DNA of 11,204 bases, taken from contig DATLFI010000274.1 of NCBI GenBank assembly GCA_035524895.1, forward strand, positions 1 to 11,204, in the 5' to 3' direction. Shown piece by piece: positions 1 through 11,204 of this stretch (position 1 is the first letter of the stretch; every line of letters starts with the position of its first letter). Source of the stretch: DATLFI01 sp035524895 (GTDB taxonomy: Bacteria; Acidobacteriota; Thermoanaerobaculia; Multivoradales; Multivoraceae). The notes under the pieces are model-generated. The model worked only from the letters and a program-made list of their open reading frames with translations, was not told the origin of the DNA and searched no databases. The position numbers were made by a program, and so were the translations under genes.

Positions 1-7
1 GCAGGAG

Positions 8-183
8 GCCCAACGCAGCCAGCGGCCGCAAACCCCCGCGCCCCAAGCGGTTGGGGCGGCGTGGGGCCGTCTGCGTTGTTGCGCTCGCTCAGCGATGGAC
101 CCAGCATCGCCACCGCTCCCGCGCCTAGCATACGGCCCCACGGCGCTCCCAACGCAGCCCACGGGGGTTCCACCACGGGCTGC
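8..183. repeat. Cluster of nested inverted and direct repeats
   Basis: The 12-mer CCCAACGCAGCC occurs at 9-20 and again at 148-159. The first copy pairs with an inverted CTGCGTTG at 71-78. Between them lie CGGCC/GGCCG (23-27 with 65-69) and a perfect 8-bp stem CGCCCCAA/TTGGGGCG (39-46 with 51-58) with a GCGG loop. The second copy pairs over GCAGCCC/GGGCTGC (154-160 with 177-183). A further 11-bp inverted pair joins CGTGGGGCCGT (60-70) and ACGGCCCCACG (132-142), and a 6-bp stem lies at 92-110. As single strand the first 70 bases could fold into a long bulged hairpin. It may be a dispersed intergenic repeat or folded recombination site, and its function is unknown. Confidence 0.5.
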
Positions 184-298
184 TAGGGCCAGCGATCGAG
201 GCGAATGCGCAAGTGACGGAGAGAGCGGTCGCAGTATGGCGCGATTGGTAGCATCTCGCGCCCGCGGGGCTTCCGTGAGGCCTTTCAGATCTGAGGGT

Positions 299-316
299 GT
301 GCGATGGCGGTCGCAC
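299..316. repeat. Short perfect inverted repeat upstream of the DUF4920-like gene
   Basis: GTGCGA (299-304) and TCGCAC (311-316) form a perfect 6-bp stem around a 6-base loop, 56 bases before the start codon at 372. It could be an operator half-site pair or a leader hairpin. A 6-bp GC-rich stem can also arise by chance in DNA of this composition. Confidence 0.2.
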
Positions 317-371
317 GCCGAAACCTCACCCCTGACACGCCTGCTTCCCGGACTTTCTGGAGATCACGCCG

Positions 372-866
372 ATGCGCTCTACGTGGCTTGCCCTGCCCTG
401 CCTTCTCGTTCTCGTTGCCGGTGTCGCGACGGACGCGGACCTGCTGGCAGCCGACGACTCCAGCAGGCCCACGCTGTACGGCGCCGGCGCCGGCGAGCTG
501 GAGCCGACTCCGATCGCGAAGATCGTCGCGGACCCGGAGTCGTTCGAGGGTATGGAGGTCGCCGTTCGCGGCAAGGTGACCGGCGTGTGCCCGATGAAGG
601 GCTGTTGGATGGAGCTCGAGCAGGACGGCGTCCGCATGCGCATCAAGGTCGAAGACGACGTGATCGTCTTCCCCGGCGATGCCGAAGGCCGCACCGCGGT
701 GGCGCAGGGCAAGGTCGAGTTGCTCGACATGGATCGCCCCGCTTATGTGGCTTGGCGGCGACACCGCGCCGAGGAGCTCGGCCAGGCGTTCGACGAAGGC
801 GACATCGGCGACGGCCCGTTCCGGGTCGTCCAGCTCGCTGGCCTGGGGGCCGAGATCAGCGGTTGA
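372..866 (+). CDS. Secreted DUF4920-like protein
   Basis: The product has 164 residues. The N-terminus (about residues 1-27) has one Arg followed by a long Leu/Val/Ala run, so it is a likely Sec signal peptide and the protein should act in the periplasm or outside the cell. From about residue 48 it matches the DUF4920 pattern: an 'AKIVADPESFEGMEVAVRG' lead-in, then the hallmark GVCPMKGCWMEL with C73 and C78, then a beta-rich stretch ending in a V-x-G-K-V strand. This resembles an OB-fold-like domain, and the cysteine pair suggests a disulfide or a metal site (inference). The biochemical role of the family is not established. The ATG has a GGAG Shine-Dalgarno at 359-362, nine bases upstream. 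The gene stands alone and faces the DUF2007-like gene tail to tail across 62 bases that hold no clear terminator. Confidence 0.85.
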   Translation: MRSTWLALPCLLVLVAGVATDADLLAADDSSRPTLYGAGAGELEPTPIAKIVADPESFEGMEVAVRGKVTGVCPMKGCWMELEQDGVRMRIKVEDDVIVFPGDAEGRTAVAQGKVELLDMDRPAYVAWRRHRAEELGQAFDEGDIGDGPFRVVQLAGLGAEISG

Positions 867-928
867 GGAGTCGGTGGCGCTGAGAGCGGCCAGCGGCACC
901 GTCGCTGTGGGTCCGCCGCAGGATGGGC

Positions 929-1390
929 TCAGCGACCTTGCCGCCAGCGGTGACCGCAGGCTCCGCAGCGAGTGGCCGTGGCGCGGAACAGGAGCGGCAG
1001 ACCAAGCAGCGTGGCGACCAACGAGAAGCGACGTCCCCGCTCCTCGACGGTCACTGCGGTGCCCCCGCAGGCAGGGCAGCTCTCTTCGCTGGTGTCGTCG
1101 CCGACCAGCCGCAGCTCCTGCGCCGTCGACGTCCGATGCAGGCGCTCCAGGGCACGCTCGCGGTCTGCTGCGGGCACTCGCAGCTTGATGCCGCCGAGCG
1201 CCATGGAGAGCGTCCAGTCGAGGCGGATGACCTCGGCGTCCGCGAGGTAGCAGCGAATGCCTTCGGCGTCGACCGTGACGCGCGCCATCTCCGCCTCCGC
1301 GAGGTCCCGGAAGCTCGCGACGGTGACCCAGTCCTCCTCGTAGGCCAGGTGGCCGCGGCTGGAGGGCAACGACTTCGTGTCTGCGCTCAT
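929..1390 (-). CDS. DUF2007-like protein with C-terminal zinc ribbon
   Basis: Taking the ATG at 1390 gives 153 residues. Residues about 18-88 (WVTVASFRDLAEAEMARVTV onward to a conserved GGIKLRVP and a DRERALERL helix) match the DUF2007 'putative signal-transducing' domain, an ACT/GlnB-like alpha-beta fold that often carries accessory domains. The C-terminus has two cysteine knuckles, CPAC at 105-108 and CGAC at 142-145, separated by 33 residues. They probably form one zinc ribbon, interrupted by a hydrophobic stretch (about 122-135). The protein is probably cytosolic, and its role is unknown. The frame stays open upstream to 1735, but the upstream part is Arg-rich and overlaps the divergent gene, so I start at 1390. 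No strong Shine-Dalgarno precedes that ATG, so the start is less certain than the gene. Confidence 0.75.
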   Translation of the reverse strand: MSADTKSLPSSRGHLAYEEDWVTVASFRDLAEAEMARVTVDAEGIRCYLADAEVIRLDWTLSMALGGIKLRVPAADRERALERLHRTSTAQELRLVGDDTSEESCPACGGTAVTVEERGRRFSLVATLLGLPLLFRATATRCGACGHRWRQGR

Positions 1391-1687
1391 CGCTGGCTCG
1401 CCGGGACCTGAGGTGTCTAGGATAGCCGTGCTGCTACCAAAATGCGTTGTATAGCCTGGATCCTCGCCACGGCCTGCGCCGTCGCCCTGCCTCCAGCCAG
1501 CGGGTTGGAGGCCTTCCTCTCTCCTCCGTAGCATCTTCTCGTCGCCGCGCTGGTCGCTCGCTCTGGTCGCGGCGAGGGCAGTGAGCGCTATACGTTCTGC
1601 CTCGGATCGACCTGGTACGATCGTTCTCGGCGAGGCTGCGCCTGTATCGCTTCCGGAGTCGGGCACGCAGTATCGCGCCGGCTGCCA

Positions 1688-1710
1688 ATCTGTCGAAGGA
1701 TCTGTCGAAG
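1688..1710 (+). repeat. Two tandem copies of an 11-bp direct repeat
   Basis: ATCTGTCGAAG occurs at 1688-1698 and again at 1700-1710, a 12-bp period with one base between the copies. The pair ends three bases before the GGGAGG ribosome binding site of the secreted-protein gene, so in the transcript it lies in the immediate leader. It could be an operator for a regulator binding tandem half-sites or a local slippage duplication. Nothing else supports either reading. Confidence 0.4.
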
Positions 1711-1712
1711 TC

Positions 1713-1718
1713 GGGAGG
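1713..1718 (+). promoter_or_regulatory. Ribosome binding site of the secreted-protein gene
   Basis: GGGAGG lies five bases before the ATG at 1724 but only two bases before the in-frame GTG at 1721. The spacing favours ATG 1724. A third candidate, ATG 1742, has only a weak AAGGA ahead of it. Confidence 0.6.
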
Positions 1719-1723
1719 TCGTG

Positions 1724-2827
1724 ATGCTCGAACAAGGACGCATGGTCGGTATTGGAATCGCCCTGACCTTGCTCGCGGTTGGTCCTGCGCTCGCGGCCTC
1801 GCCGCAGGAGATTCCGCGGACGCCGAGCGGGAGGCCCGATCTCTCGGGGACCTACAACGTCGCCACGCTCACTCCGCTCGTGCGGCCTCGCGAGTTCGGC
1901 GAGAACCTCTTCTTGACTCGTGAGCAGGCGATCGAGATTGCGGAGCAGGAGCGGTCGCTGCTCGAGCGCGGCTCGGAGCAGAGCGACCCGAACCGCGACG
2001 CGCCGCCTGCAGGGGGAGCCGCCCCGGTCGGTTTCGACGACGAGCAGCGCGAGACGCTAGGAGCGGGCAACGTCGGCGGCTACAACAGCTTCTGGATCGA
2101 CCGCGGCAGTGAGGCCTTCGCGATCGACGGGATGTATCGCACTTCGATCCTCACCGATCCGGCCAACGGTCAGTATCCCCCGCTCACGCCGGCGGCGCAG
2201 GAGCGAGCGATGGGACGTCGTCGCGCCTTCCGACCGAACGATGGCACCGCGTACTGGCTCGACGAAGAGGGCCCTGGCCCCTACGACGACATCGAGCAGC
2301 GCCCGCTCGCTGAGCGCTGCCTGCTCGGTTTCGGCTCGACGGCCGGTCCGCCGATGATGCCGGTGCTCTACAACAACCTCAAGCGCATCGTGCAGACCGA
2401 CGACGCGGTGATGATCCTGGTCGAGATGAACCACGACGTTCGGGTGATTCGGCTGAGCGCGGACCACGATCCACCCGCGATCCGCAGGTGGCTTGGCGAC
2501 TCGATCGGCAGGTGGGAGGGTGACACGCTGGTCGTCGAGTCGAAGCACTTCCGCGACCAGACCGCCCTCGGCGGCGGGACGCGCGACCTCCACGTGGTCG
2601 AGCGCTTCACCCGCCTCGACGCCGATCGACTGCACTACGAGTTCACGGTCCAGGATCCGTCCACATGGTCGGCTCCCTGGAAGGGCGACTACGTGTGGCC
2701 GTCGACCGACGAGCAGGTCTACGAGTACGCCTGCCACGAGGGCAACTACGCGATGGGCAACATCATGCGCGGCGCGCGGTTGCTCGAGGCCGAGGCGATG
2801 GCGAAGAAGAGCGCCACGAACGAGTAG
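1724..2827 (+). CDS. Secreted protein of a widespread unassigned family
   Basis: The product has 367 residues. The N-terminus has an Arg and then a hydrophobic run (about 7-24, ending GPALAAS), a likely signal peptide, so the mature protein is exported. The rest follows a pattern I recognise from many acidobacterial and proteobacterial 'hypothetical secreted' proteins. It begins with RTPSGRPDLSGTYN (about 32-45), meaning 'from X, for Y, of the kind given by the author', continues with TPLVRPREFG, then ERCLLGF and PPMMP (197-213), a V-MILVEMNHDVRVIRL strand, WLGDSIGRWEGDTLVVES (about 256-273) and YEYACHEGNY (333-342). No catalytic function is established for the family. The repeated short beta strands suggest a beta-rich secreted fold (inference). 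The two cysteines, C199 and C338, could pair. The next gene starts 86 bases downstream on the same strand, so cotranscription is possible. Confidence 0.75.
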   Translation: MLEQGRMVGIGIALTLLAVGPALAASPQEIPRTPSGRPDLSGTYNVATLTPLVRPREFGENLFLTREQAIEIAEQERSLLERGSEQSDPNRDAPPAGGAAPVGFDDEQRETLGAGNVGGYNSFWIDRGSEAFAIDGMYRTSILTDPANGQYPPLTPAAQERAMGRRRAFRPNDGTAYWLDEEGPGPYDDIEQRPLAERCLLGFGSTAGPPMMPVLYNNLKRIVQTDDAVMILVEMNHDVRVIRLSADHDPPAIRRWLGDSIGRWEGDTLVVESKHFRDQTALGGGTRDLHVVERFTRLDADRLHYEFTVQDPSTWSAPWKGDYVWPSTDEQVYEYACHEGNYAMGNIMRGARLLEAEAMAKKSATNE

Positions 2828-5800
2828 GACGCTTCCGTGCACGAGAGCCCGCCGCCGCCCGGGGGGCGCGTCGGAGTCTTGCCGTATACGAGCCCCTGTG
2901 GGATCGTGATGGCGTGTCGCCGCCGCCGAATGAGCTCCCGTCGAACGAGCCGCTCCGCCTGATCGGCTCGCCGGGCTCTCCCTACTCGCGCAAGCTGCGC
3001 GCGGTGCTTCGCTACCGGCGCGTGCCGCACTTGTTCGTGCAACGCGGGTCGAAGGACGACCGCGGGTACCAGGAGCCGAAGGTGGTGCTGCTGCCGATGC
3101 TCGTGTCGCCCGTCGCCGGCGGCGGCGAGCCCGAGGTCGCGCTCGACTCGACGCCACTGATCCGCCGACTCGAAGCGGCGTTCGAGGGGCGCAGCGTGAT
3201 CCCGACAGACCCGGCGCTCGCTTTTGTCGACGCGCTGATCGAGGACTTTGCCGACGAGTGGCTGACCAAGGCGATGTTCCACTATCGCTGGACCTACCCG
3301 CCCGACATAGAGAAGGCGGCGGGCATCCTGCCGCGGTGGGCCCGCGTGGACGCTCCAGAAGAGGCGATGCGCGAGCGCAGCGCCATGTTCCGCGACCGTC
3401 AGATCGGCAGGTTGGAGGTGGTCGGCTCGAATCCCATCACCACGCCGGTGATCGAGGCGAGCTACCGGCGCCTGCTCGCGGTGCTCGAGGTCCACTTTGC
3501 CACGCGGCCGTTCTTGTTCGGCGGGAGGCCGGCAGCCTCGGACTTTGCGCTCTACGGACAGCTCACACAGCTAGCTGCCTTCGACCCGACGCCGGCCTCG
3601 ATCGCCCTGGACCTCGCGCCGCGGGTCGTCGCCTGGGTCGAGGTGCTCGACGATCTGTCGGGGTTCGAGCCCGGAGGCGACGATTGGGAGCCAGACGTTC
3701 CGAGCACGCTGCGCGCCCTGCTCGACGAGGTGGGGCGCTTATATGTGCCGTTCCTCCTCGCCAACGCGGTGGCGCTGGATTCGGGCGCCGAGTGGGTGGA
3801 CAGCGAGATCGACGGGCGGCCCTGGCGGCAGAAGCCATTCCGCTACCAGGGCAAGTGCCTGGCCTGGCTGCGCGCTCACTACGCCTCGCTCGACACCGTG
3901 CGCCGCGTCGGGGTCGACCGCATGCTGGAAGGGACTGGTTGTCGGGCTCTCTTTTGTTGATCGAAGCCCCCGCAGGACCTTTGCCGTTTTCTTTCGACCG
4001 GCGAGCGGAATCGTGCAAGAATAGAGGCGCGGCTCGATCGCTGACCCGGAGGCTGCGCCGAGGCAGTGGATCGCCGTACCCCCTGACTTCTCCGCTACGT
4101 CTCGGCTGGAGCACCCGCCTGCGGCCGCTTCGCAGACAGCAGCAGCCTTTTAGGAGGCGCTTTGACCACCAGCACCACAGTGATTCCCGAGCGCACCTGG
4201 GACCAGATCCTTCGCCCTTACAAGAAGCCCCACTTCGGCAAGTCGCTCTTTCAGCTCCTCTCGACCTCCGCTCTCTTCGTGGCGGCAGGGCTCGTGATGC
4301 TCTGGAGCGTCGACGTCAGCTACTGGCTGACGTTACTCCTCGCGGTTCCCACCGCGGGCCTGGTGACGCGGCTCTTCATCATCCAGCACGACTGCGGCCA
4401 CGGCTCGTACTTTCGCAGTCAGAAGCTCAACAACTTCGTGGGCTCGATCCTCGGCGTGGTGACGCTGACGCCGTACCACTACTGGCGCCGCACCCACGCC
4501 ATCCACCACGCGACATCGGGCGATCTCGACCGTCGCGACCTCGGGGACATCGAGACTCTGACCGTAGAGGACTACCTGGCGCGCTCCCGCTGGGGCAGGC
4601 TGCGCTACCGGCTGTATCGCAGCCAGTTCGTGATGCTGGTGCTCGGACCGCTGTGGCAGTTCGGCCTCAAGCATCGCTTCCCCTACGATGCGCCGCGCGC
4701 CTGGAAGCGCGAGTGGATCGGCGTGATGGGCTCGAACCTCGCTCTGGCGGGAGTGCTGTGGCTGATGTGGAGGACCGTCGGTCTCGAGCGATTCGCTCTC
4801 GTCGCGCTGCCGGTCTTCACCTTCGGCGGCGCCATCGGCATCTGGCTGTTCTACGTCCAGCACCAGTTCGAGGACACCTACTGGGAGCGCCATACCGAGT
4901 GGAACTACCACCGAGCGGGGATCGAGGGCAGCTCGTATCTGGACCTGCCGCGCGTGCTCCACTGGTTCACCGGCAACATCGGCTATCACCACATCCATCA
5001 CCTTTCGAGCCGGATCCCGAACTACAACCTGCGGCGCTGCCTCGAAGAGAACCCCGAGCTGCACGAGGTCACCAAGCTGACGGTGTGGGATGGCCTTCGC
5101 TGCGGCCGGCTGAAGCTCTGGGACGAGGCGAACCGACGGCTGGTCGGCTTCCGCGAGCTGCGACAGATGCGGCACGGTCAGTTCGAGGTCACTGCGTAGG
5201 CCCCTGGTCCGCGACCGCCGTCCTGCCCGCGCGCAGCTCGCCGTCGAGCACCACCGTGTGCCACGGCGCGAGTTCGCCGCCGCGCCGCGCCGCGTTCAGG
5301 TACAGCACCGCTCCGGTCGCGAGCGCGCCGAGGAGCGCCCAGCCGGCGCGGTCCAGCCAGGGGCGCGCCGCCCTTCTCCGGCCGCTGCCTCCAAAGGAAC
5401 CTCGTTCCCGCGTGGAGCGATGCGGGTCCGTCGTCGGTACCGTCACCGCAGGCCTGCCGCGACCTCGTCCTGGAAACGATCCAGCGTCTCGACCTGTCGC
5501 TGCAGCGGCCCGAGGTTGAAACCGGGCACGATCCACTCGTCGACGCCGGCGGCGCGGTACGCGGCGAGAGTGTCCTGGATCTGCGCTGGGCTGCCGGCGA
5601 GGGTGGGCACTGGCAGCGGGCGGGCGCGGATGGCATCGAGAGCCTTCTCGTCGTCGGCGAAGAAGAGCAGCGCCTGGGCCGAGCGCGCGATCTGCGCGGC
5701 GTCGCGACCCAGCGCCGCACAGTGCCGTTCCAGGATCCCACTCTTGCGGCGGAGCGTCGCGACGTCGCCCCACACGTTCCACTCGTCGGCGTGCTCGGCG

Positions 5801-8800
5801 GCGATGCGCAGCGTGACCTGCTCGCCGCCGCCGCCGATGAGCAACGGCAGCTTGCCGACGGGCTTCGGCTCGAGCGGCGCGCCGGCGAGGTGGTAGTGCT
5901 GGCCCGAAAGGTCGCTCTTCGGCTGGCGCAGCAGCGAGCGGATCACCTGGCATGCCTCGTCGAGCCGGCGCAGCCGGCCCGGCACGTCGGAGTACTCGAT
6001 GCCGTAAGCGCGATGCTCGTTCTCCTGCCAGCCGGCGCCGAGCCCGAGCACGGCGCGGCCGCCCGACACGTGGTCGAGCGTGACGGCCATCTTGGCGAGG
6101 ACCGCGGGGTGGCGGTAGGTATTGCCGCTCACCAGCGGGCCGATGCGCACTCGCGGCACCACGGCGGCGAGCGCCGCCAGGGTCGTCCAGCACTCGTGCC
6201 AGGGCTTCAGCGTGTCGGCCTCGTTGGGCATGAAGTGGTCGGCGTACCAAATCCCATCCCAGCCCGTGCGCTCGCAGTGGCGCGCGACCTCGAGCGTGTC
6301 CTGCCAGGAATGGGTGGGGGCGGGCCAGTAACTGAAACGCATCGTTCGAACCCTCCGGAGCAGAAGGAGACCGGCGCGGTGGGTGGGCGAGTCTCGCACA
6401 GGAGCTCGAGGGACGCCGTGTCGGCAACCCGCCAGCGTCACTCTGCGCGCAGCGCCCGCGTCGGGTCGAGGCGGAGCGCCCGCACCGCCGGCGACCAACA
6501 CGCCAGCAGCGCTACGACGATCACGCCGAGAGCGACCAGGGCGTAGGTCGTCGGGTCGGTCGGCTCGATGCCGTAGAGCAGGCCCGAGAGCAGGCGCGCC
6601 AGGGCGAACGAGGCGCCGCCGCCGACCAGCAACCCGATCCACACCGGCAGCAGCCCCTGGCGCGCCACGAGGCGCAGCAGCTCGACGGGCCGGGCGCCGA
6701 GCGCGGTGCGGATGCCGATCTCGCGGCGACGCTGCGCCACCGCGAAGGCAAGCACGCCGTAGATCCCCGACGCCCCGAGCAGGAGCGCGACCGCCGCGAA
6801 CACCGCGAGCACCACGGTGGTGAAGCGCTGCCGAGCGGTGGACTCGGCGAGCACCTCGGTCATCGGTTGGGGCGAGATCAGCGGCAGCTCGGGATCGATC
6901 TCGCGCAACGTCGCCCGCAGCGGCGCGACCAGCGCCGCGGGATCGATCGTGGTGCGCATCACGACCGCCAGACCGCGCGACGGTCCACCGATGGTGCTCG
7001 GCGTCTGTTCGTGCGCGAAGTAGTAGACGGGCATCGGCTCCTTGTCGAGCGACTCGCCGCGACCGTCACCGACGACGCCCACGATCCGCGCCCACGACAA
7101 GGGAGAATCCTGGCTGGTGGCCACGCGGATCCGCTCGCCCAGCGGATCGACGCCGGGGAGGAAGCGCCGTACGAATTCTTCGTTGACCACCGCCACCGGC
7201 TCGGCGTCGAGGCGGTCGCCTCCGTCGAACACGCGCCCGCTGCGTAGCGGCACGCCCAAGACCTCGAAGTAGCCCTCGCCGGGCGCGGCGAAGACTGCGT
7301 TGAACGCCAGGTCCGAGCGCGCCTGGTGGCCTTCGAGGTCGAAGTCCCAGACGCCCGACCCCTGCATCATCGGTACGTAGCTCGACACGGCGGCGCGCTC
7401 CACACCGGGCAGGGCCCGCACCTTCTCCAGCAGCTCGCGCCAGAACGCCATGGCCTGCTCGGAGTCCGGGTACTGGGTCGGCGTCGGTACCACGCCCGCG
7501 ACCAGGATGCCCTGGGTCTGGAACCCCGGGTCGACCCGCAGCAGCTCGTTCAAGCTGCGGATCAGGAGGCCGGCGCCGAGCACGAGCAGGAAGCTGAGCG
7601 CGACCTCGGCCGCGACCAGGCCCTGGCGGAACAGTACACGCCGCGAGGACGCGGTGCCTCGCAGGGTCGCCTCCGCGAGCTTGCGTTGCGGCGCCGATGT
7701 GGCTTGGAACGCCGGCAGGAGCGTGAACAGGATCGCGGTGGCGGCGGTCGCGGCGAGCGCGAACACGAGCACCGCCGGAGACATCGTCACCTCGGTCGAG
7801 CGCGGCAGGCTCCCGGCCTCGAGCGCCAGCAACGCCCGTACCAGCAGGCGCGCGACGCCCAGCCCGAGCAGACCGCCCGTCGCGGCGAGGGTCAGGCCCT
7901 CCAGCAGCAGCATCTGCACCAATCTTGGTCGCGAGGCGCCGAGCGCCGCGCGAACCCCGATCTCGCGTCCCCGGTCCTCGCCCTTGGCGAGCACGATGCT
8001 GGCGACGTTCGCGCACACGATCAGCAACACCAGCCCGGAGGCCAGCAACAGGGTGAGGAGCGGCGTGCGCGCGGCGCCCACGGTGTCCTCGTGGAGCGCG
8101 CGCAGGAAGAGGTAGTGCCCGGTATGGATGTCCGGGTACTCGGCCTGCCAGGCGGCCATGATCTGTCGCATCTCGGCGTCGGCGGCAGCCAGCGCGACGC
8201 CGTCCTCGAGACGCGCGATGCTCCGGAAGCCGTGGGACTGGCGGCTGCCGGGGTTGGCGGGGTCGATCCGCAGCGGCAGCCAGAGCTGGGTGTCGGGTTG
8301 CGGGAATCGAAAGGCGTCGGGCATCACACCCACCACGGTGCGGGGACGTCCGTCGACGGTCAGGCGGTGGCCGAGGACCTCGCCGCCGCCGAAGCGGTCC
8401 TGCCAGGCGCGGTGGCTGATCCACAGCACGTCGCTGCCCTCGGGCGCGCCGTCCTCCGGCAGGAAGCCGCGCCCCAGCACGGGCTCGACGCGTAGCACGC
8501 GCTGCAGCTCCGGGGTCACGTAGGCCCCGCGCACCCGCTCGGGCCCGCCCTCGAGGCCGGTGAGCGACAGACCGGCGAGCCGGTACAAGGCCACGCTCTC
8601 CACGGCCTTCGCGGCGGCGCGGTAGTCGAGGTACTCGGGCACCGACAGCGGAAACTCGGGGAAGTCGAAGCCGCTCTCGGGATCGAATCGCCCGTGCACG
8701 CGCACGAGGTCCTCCGGCTCGTCGAACGGCAGCGGCTGCAGCAGGACCCCGTGCACCACGGTGAAGATCGCGGTGCTGGTGCCGATGCCGAGCGCCAGGG

Positions 8801-11204
8801 TGCCGGCCACCAGCAGGCTGAAGCTGGGTCTGCGCCAGGCGCCGCGGAGGGCGAGACGGAAGTCGTGCCAGAACGTGGACATGGAGCGTTCTCCTCGTGG
8901 GCGCGGACGCGGGCTGCGGGTCGGCGGTGTGGTCGGCGTGAACGAGCTCGCGAGGCGCTCCGCGAGCGCGGTGCGTATCAGGTCGAAGCAGGTGCGAGCG
9001 CGCCAGGCGAGGCGTGCCTTTCGGCCGCCGGCCGCAGCCCGAAGCTCGCGCTCGGCCGCCAGCTCGAGCATCTCGGCGCCGTACTCGGCGCGGAAGCGCT
9101 GCGGCAGGAGTCGGAGCGCCAAGCGCACCAACGGCGTCGGACGCGGGCGAGGCAGCGCATCGGGGTGCGGCGCGCGCGGTCGTAGCTCGCTCACGACATC
9201 GGGTCCCGCAGCAGCTTCCGCGTGCGCGCCGCTTCGACCACCTCGCGCAGGCGCTCCGCCTCGGCGCGCGCCACGGCGCGGCCGAGCGCGGTGAGGCGCC
9301 AGGTGCGGCGCTCCTGTCCCTGCGGGCCGCGCTCGATCTTCGCGACCGGTTCGATCAGTCCTTCGGTGCGCAGCCGGTTGAGGGTGCGATACAGCGAGCC
9401 CAGCTCGAGCGCGACGCGGCCCGCGACGCTGTCCGCGGCCTTGCTGATGCCGTAGGAGTGCAGCGGTCCGTCGCTGAGCACCAGCAACACATGGAGGTCC
9501 GCCGGCCTGAGCGGGAGCAGCGCCTCGGCACGCCGGGCAAGCTCGGCGGGAGACTGCGGGGCGTGTCGTGGGGCGGCTGGCGGCATGGGCGGTCAAAGCT
9601 TCGCGACGATCGTATCTGTACGCTACAGATACGAAGCCGAGGCACACGGGTTGCGGCGCCCCGGCGTCAGGGTTCGACACCTCGGTCGCTTGCTAGGCTC
9701 GAGAGATCGTGTCCGATTCGATCCCCGAGGACCCACCGGCGGAGGTCACGCAGATCCTCCGGCGCTGGCAGGCGGGCGACCACGCGGCGCTCGAGCAACT
9801 CGGCCCCTTCTTGCACGAGGAGCTACGGCGCCTCGCGGCGCGTTCGCTGCGCTCCGAGCGGGCCGGTCACTCGCTGCAACCGACCGACCTAGTGCACGAG
9901 GCATTCCTGCGGTTGTTCGGGTCGGAGCTAGAGCTCTCCGATCGCCGTCACTTCTTCGCGCTCGCGTCGCGCACCATGCGCCGCGTGCTGGTCGACCACG
10001 CGCGCTCGCGGCGGCGGCAGAAGCGGGGCAGCGGAGAGGCAGTCGTGACTCTCGACGAGGTCCTTGCCGCGAGCCCGGATCGACCGGAGGCGCTGCTCCA
10101 GCTCGACGAAGCGCTAGGGCGCCTGACGGCGCTCGACGGTCGCCAGGGGCAGGTCGTCGAGCTGCACTACTTCGGCGGCCTGACCTACGACGAAGCGGCG
10201 GTGGTCCTCGAGGTCTCGCCGGCGACGGTGAAGCGTGAGCTGCGCAGCGCGCGCGCCTGGCTCAAGAGGGAGCTGGTGGGCGCGTAGCGCTTTCCTCCGC
10301 CGATGGCCATGGACTCCGAGCGCTGGCGGCGCGTGCGTGGGGTGTTCGACGAGGCGCTCGAGCTCGATCCGGCCGCGCGCGCTGCGTTCCTCGACTCCGC
10401 GTGTGGTGACGATCGGGAGCTTCGGCGCGAGGTCGACGAGCTCCTAGTGGTCGACTCGGGTGACGCAGAGCTTCCCGAAGGGGCCGATCCGCTGGTCGCG
10501 GTGGTCGGTTGGGCGGCGGAGGCCATGGCTGTGGCGCCGCGGCTCGAGGGCATGCGGCTCGGCGCGTATCGACTCGAGCGCCTGCTCGGGCGCGGTGGCA
10601 TGGGGGTCGTATATTTGGCGAGCCGCGACGACCGCGAGTTCGAGAAGCAGGTGGCGGTCAAGGTGCTCGGCGGTGTGGTCCAGGAGGCCGCGCTCGAGCG
10701 CTTCCGACGCGAGCGCCAGGTGCTGGCCCGCCTCGAGCACCCGGCCGTCGCGCGCTTGCTCGACGGAGGCACCACCGAGGAGGGCCTGCCCTTCCTCGTC
10801 ATGGAGCACGTCGACGGCGAGCCGATCGACCGCTACTGCGAACGCGTGGGTCTCGACGTGCGAGAGCGGCTCGAGCTCTTCCTGCAGGTGTGCGATGCCG
10901 TGCAGTACGCGCACCGCAACCTCATCGTTCACCGCGACCTCAAGCCCGGGAACATCCTGGTCACCGGTGACGGCCAGCCGAAGCTTCTCGATTTCGGGAT
11001 CGCGAAGCTGATCGCGGACGAAGGGGACGAGCCGCAGGCTGAGTCGCAGGGCTCGGTTCCGGAGCGAGACGCGGGGGAGGAGCCCGGCGACGAGGAGAAC
11101 CTGCACCTTCACGAGCCCGGAGCGCGCGCGGAGAAGCCAGCCGGTCGAGCATCGCTCGGCGCGCCTCCGCCGTCGCAGTGGGGCACGGTCCTGCTCACCG
11201 GGAC

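Larger units (their letters stand above)
1..371. other. Leader region without a convincing gene
   Basis: I find no reading frame here that looks like a protein family and no tRNA-like fold. Open frames crossing it run into the DUF4920-like gene in the wrong phase and give Arg/Ala-rich translations typical of out-of-frame GC-rich DNA. What it does hold is a cluster of inverted and direct repeats in the first 185 bases, a small perfect hairpin at 299-316, and the GGAG Shine-Dalgarno (359-362) of the next gene. The first bases could be the tail of a gene lying to the left of the window, which cannot be judged from here. Confidence 0.5.
1391..1723. promoter_or_regulatory. Intergenic region between divergent genes
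   Basis: These 333 bases separate the DUF2007-like gene (-) from the secreted-protein gene (+) and should carry both promoters. A local AT-richer patch lies around 1433-1456. A weak -10-like TACGAT sits at 1616-1621 without a convincing -35. The downstream end carries a 12-bp tandem repeat and then the Shine-Dalgarno at 1713-1718. I see no RNA gene or ORF with a recognisable family. Confidence 0.35.

Overview
The window is GC-rich, densely coding bacterial DNA with no rRNA, tRNA, CRISPR array or insertion sequence that I can see. Several families point to Acidobacteriota or a close relative. These are an orphan ABC permease of the ADOP type (acidobacterial duplicated orphan permease) behind a PadR regulator, an ECF-type sigma factor of the acidobacterial/planctomycete kind (TIGR02999-like) followed directly by a Ser/Thr protein kinase, and a secreted family common in acidobacterial genomes. 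The taxonomic call is inference from gene content.

Left part (1-2827): a roughly 370-base leader holds nested inverted and direct repeats but no convincing gene. It is followed by a secreted DUF4920-like protein (372-866, +), a small DUF2007/zinc-ribbon protein on the opposite strand (929-1390, -), and a secreted protein of about 367 residues from a widespread, functionally unassigned family (1724-2827, +). The last two diverge from a 333-base intergenic stretch.

Middle (2914-6342): a glutathione S-transferase-like protein (GTG start) and a membrane fatty acid desaturase (TTG start behind a perfect AGGAGG) lie on the + strand. On the - strand an LLM-class (luciferase-like) flavin/F420 oxidoreductase is followed, with a GTGA stop/start overlap, by an 85-codon reading frame. 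That frame looks like the membrane anchor of an alpha/beta hydrolase without its catalytic domain, and it collides tail to tail with the desaturase gene.

Right part (6438-11204): a PadR regulator and the 918-residue ADOP permease form a translationally coupled - strand pair, with the LLM oxidoreductase downstream. They diverge, across 122 bases, from a + strand pair of ECF sigma factor and Ser/Thr kinase, which runs off the window. The intergenic region carries a perfect 11-bp-arm inverted repeat that is the best candidate for the PadR operator. The kinase has an unusually long acidic, Pro/Gly-rich insertion in its activation segment.

I see no complete new defence or biosynthetic system. The most interesting signals are the PadR palindrome between two divergent regulatory modules, the kinase insertion, the two competing starts of the permease and the truncated hydrolase-like frame.
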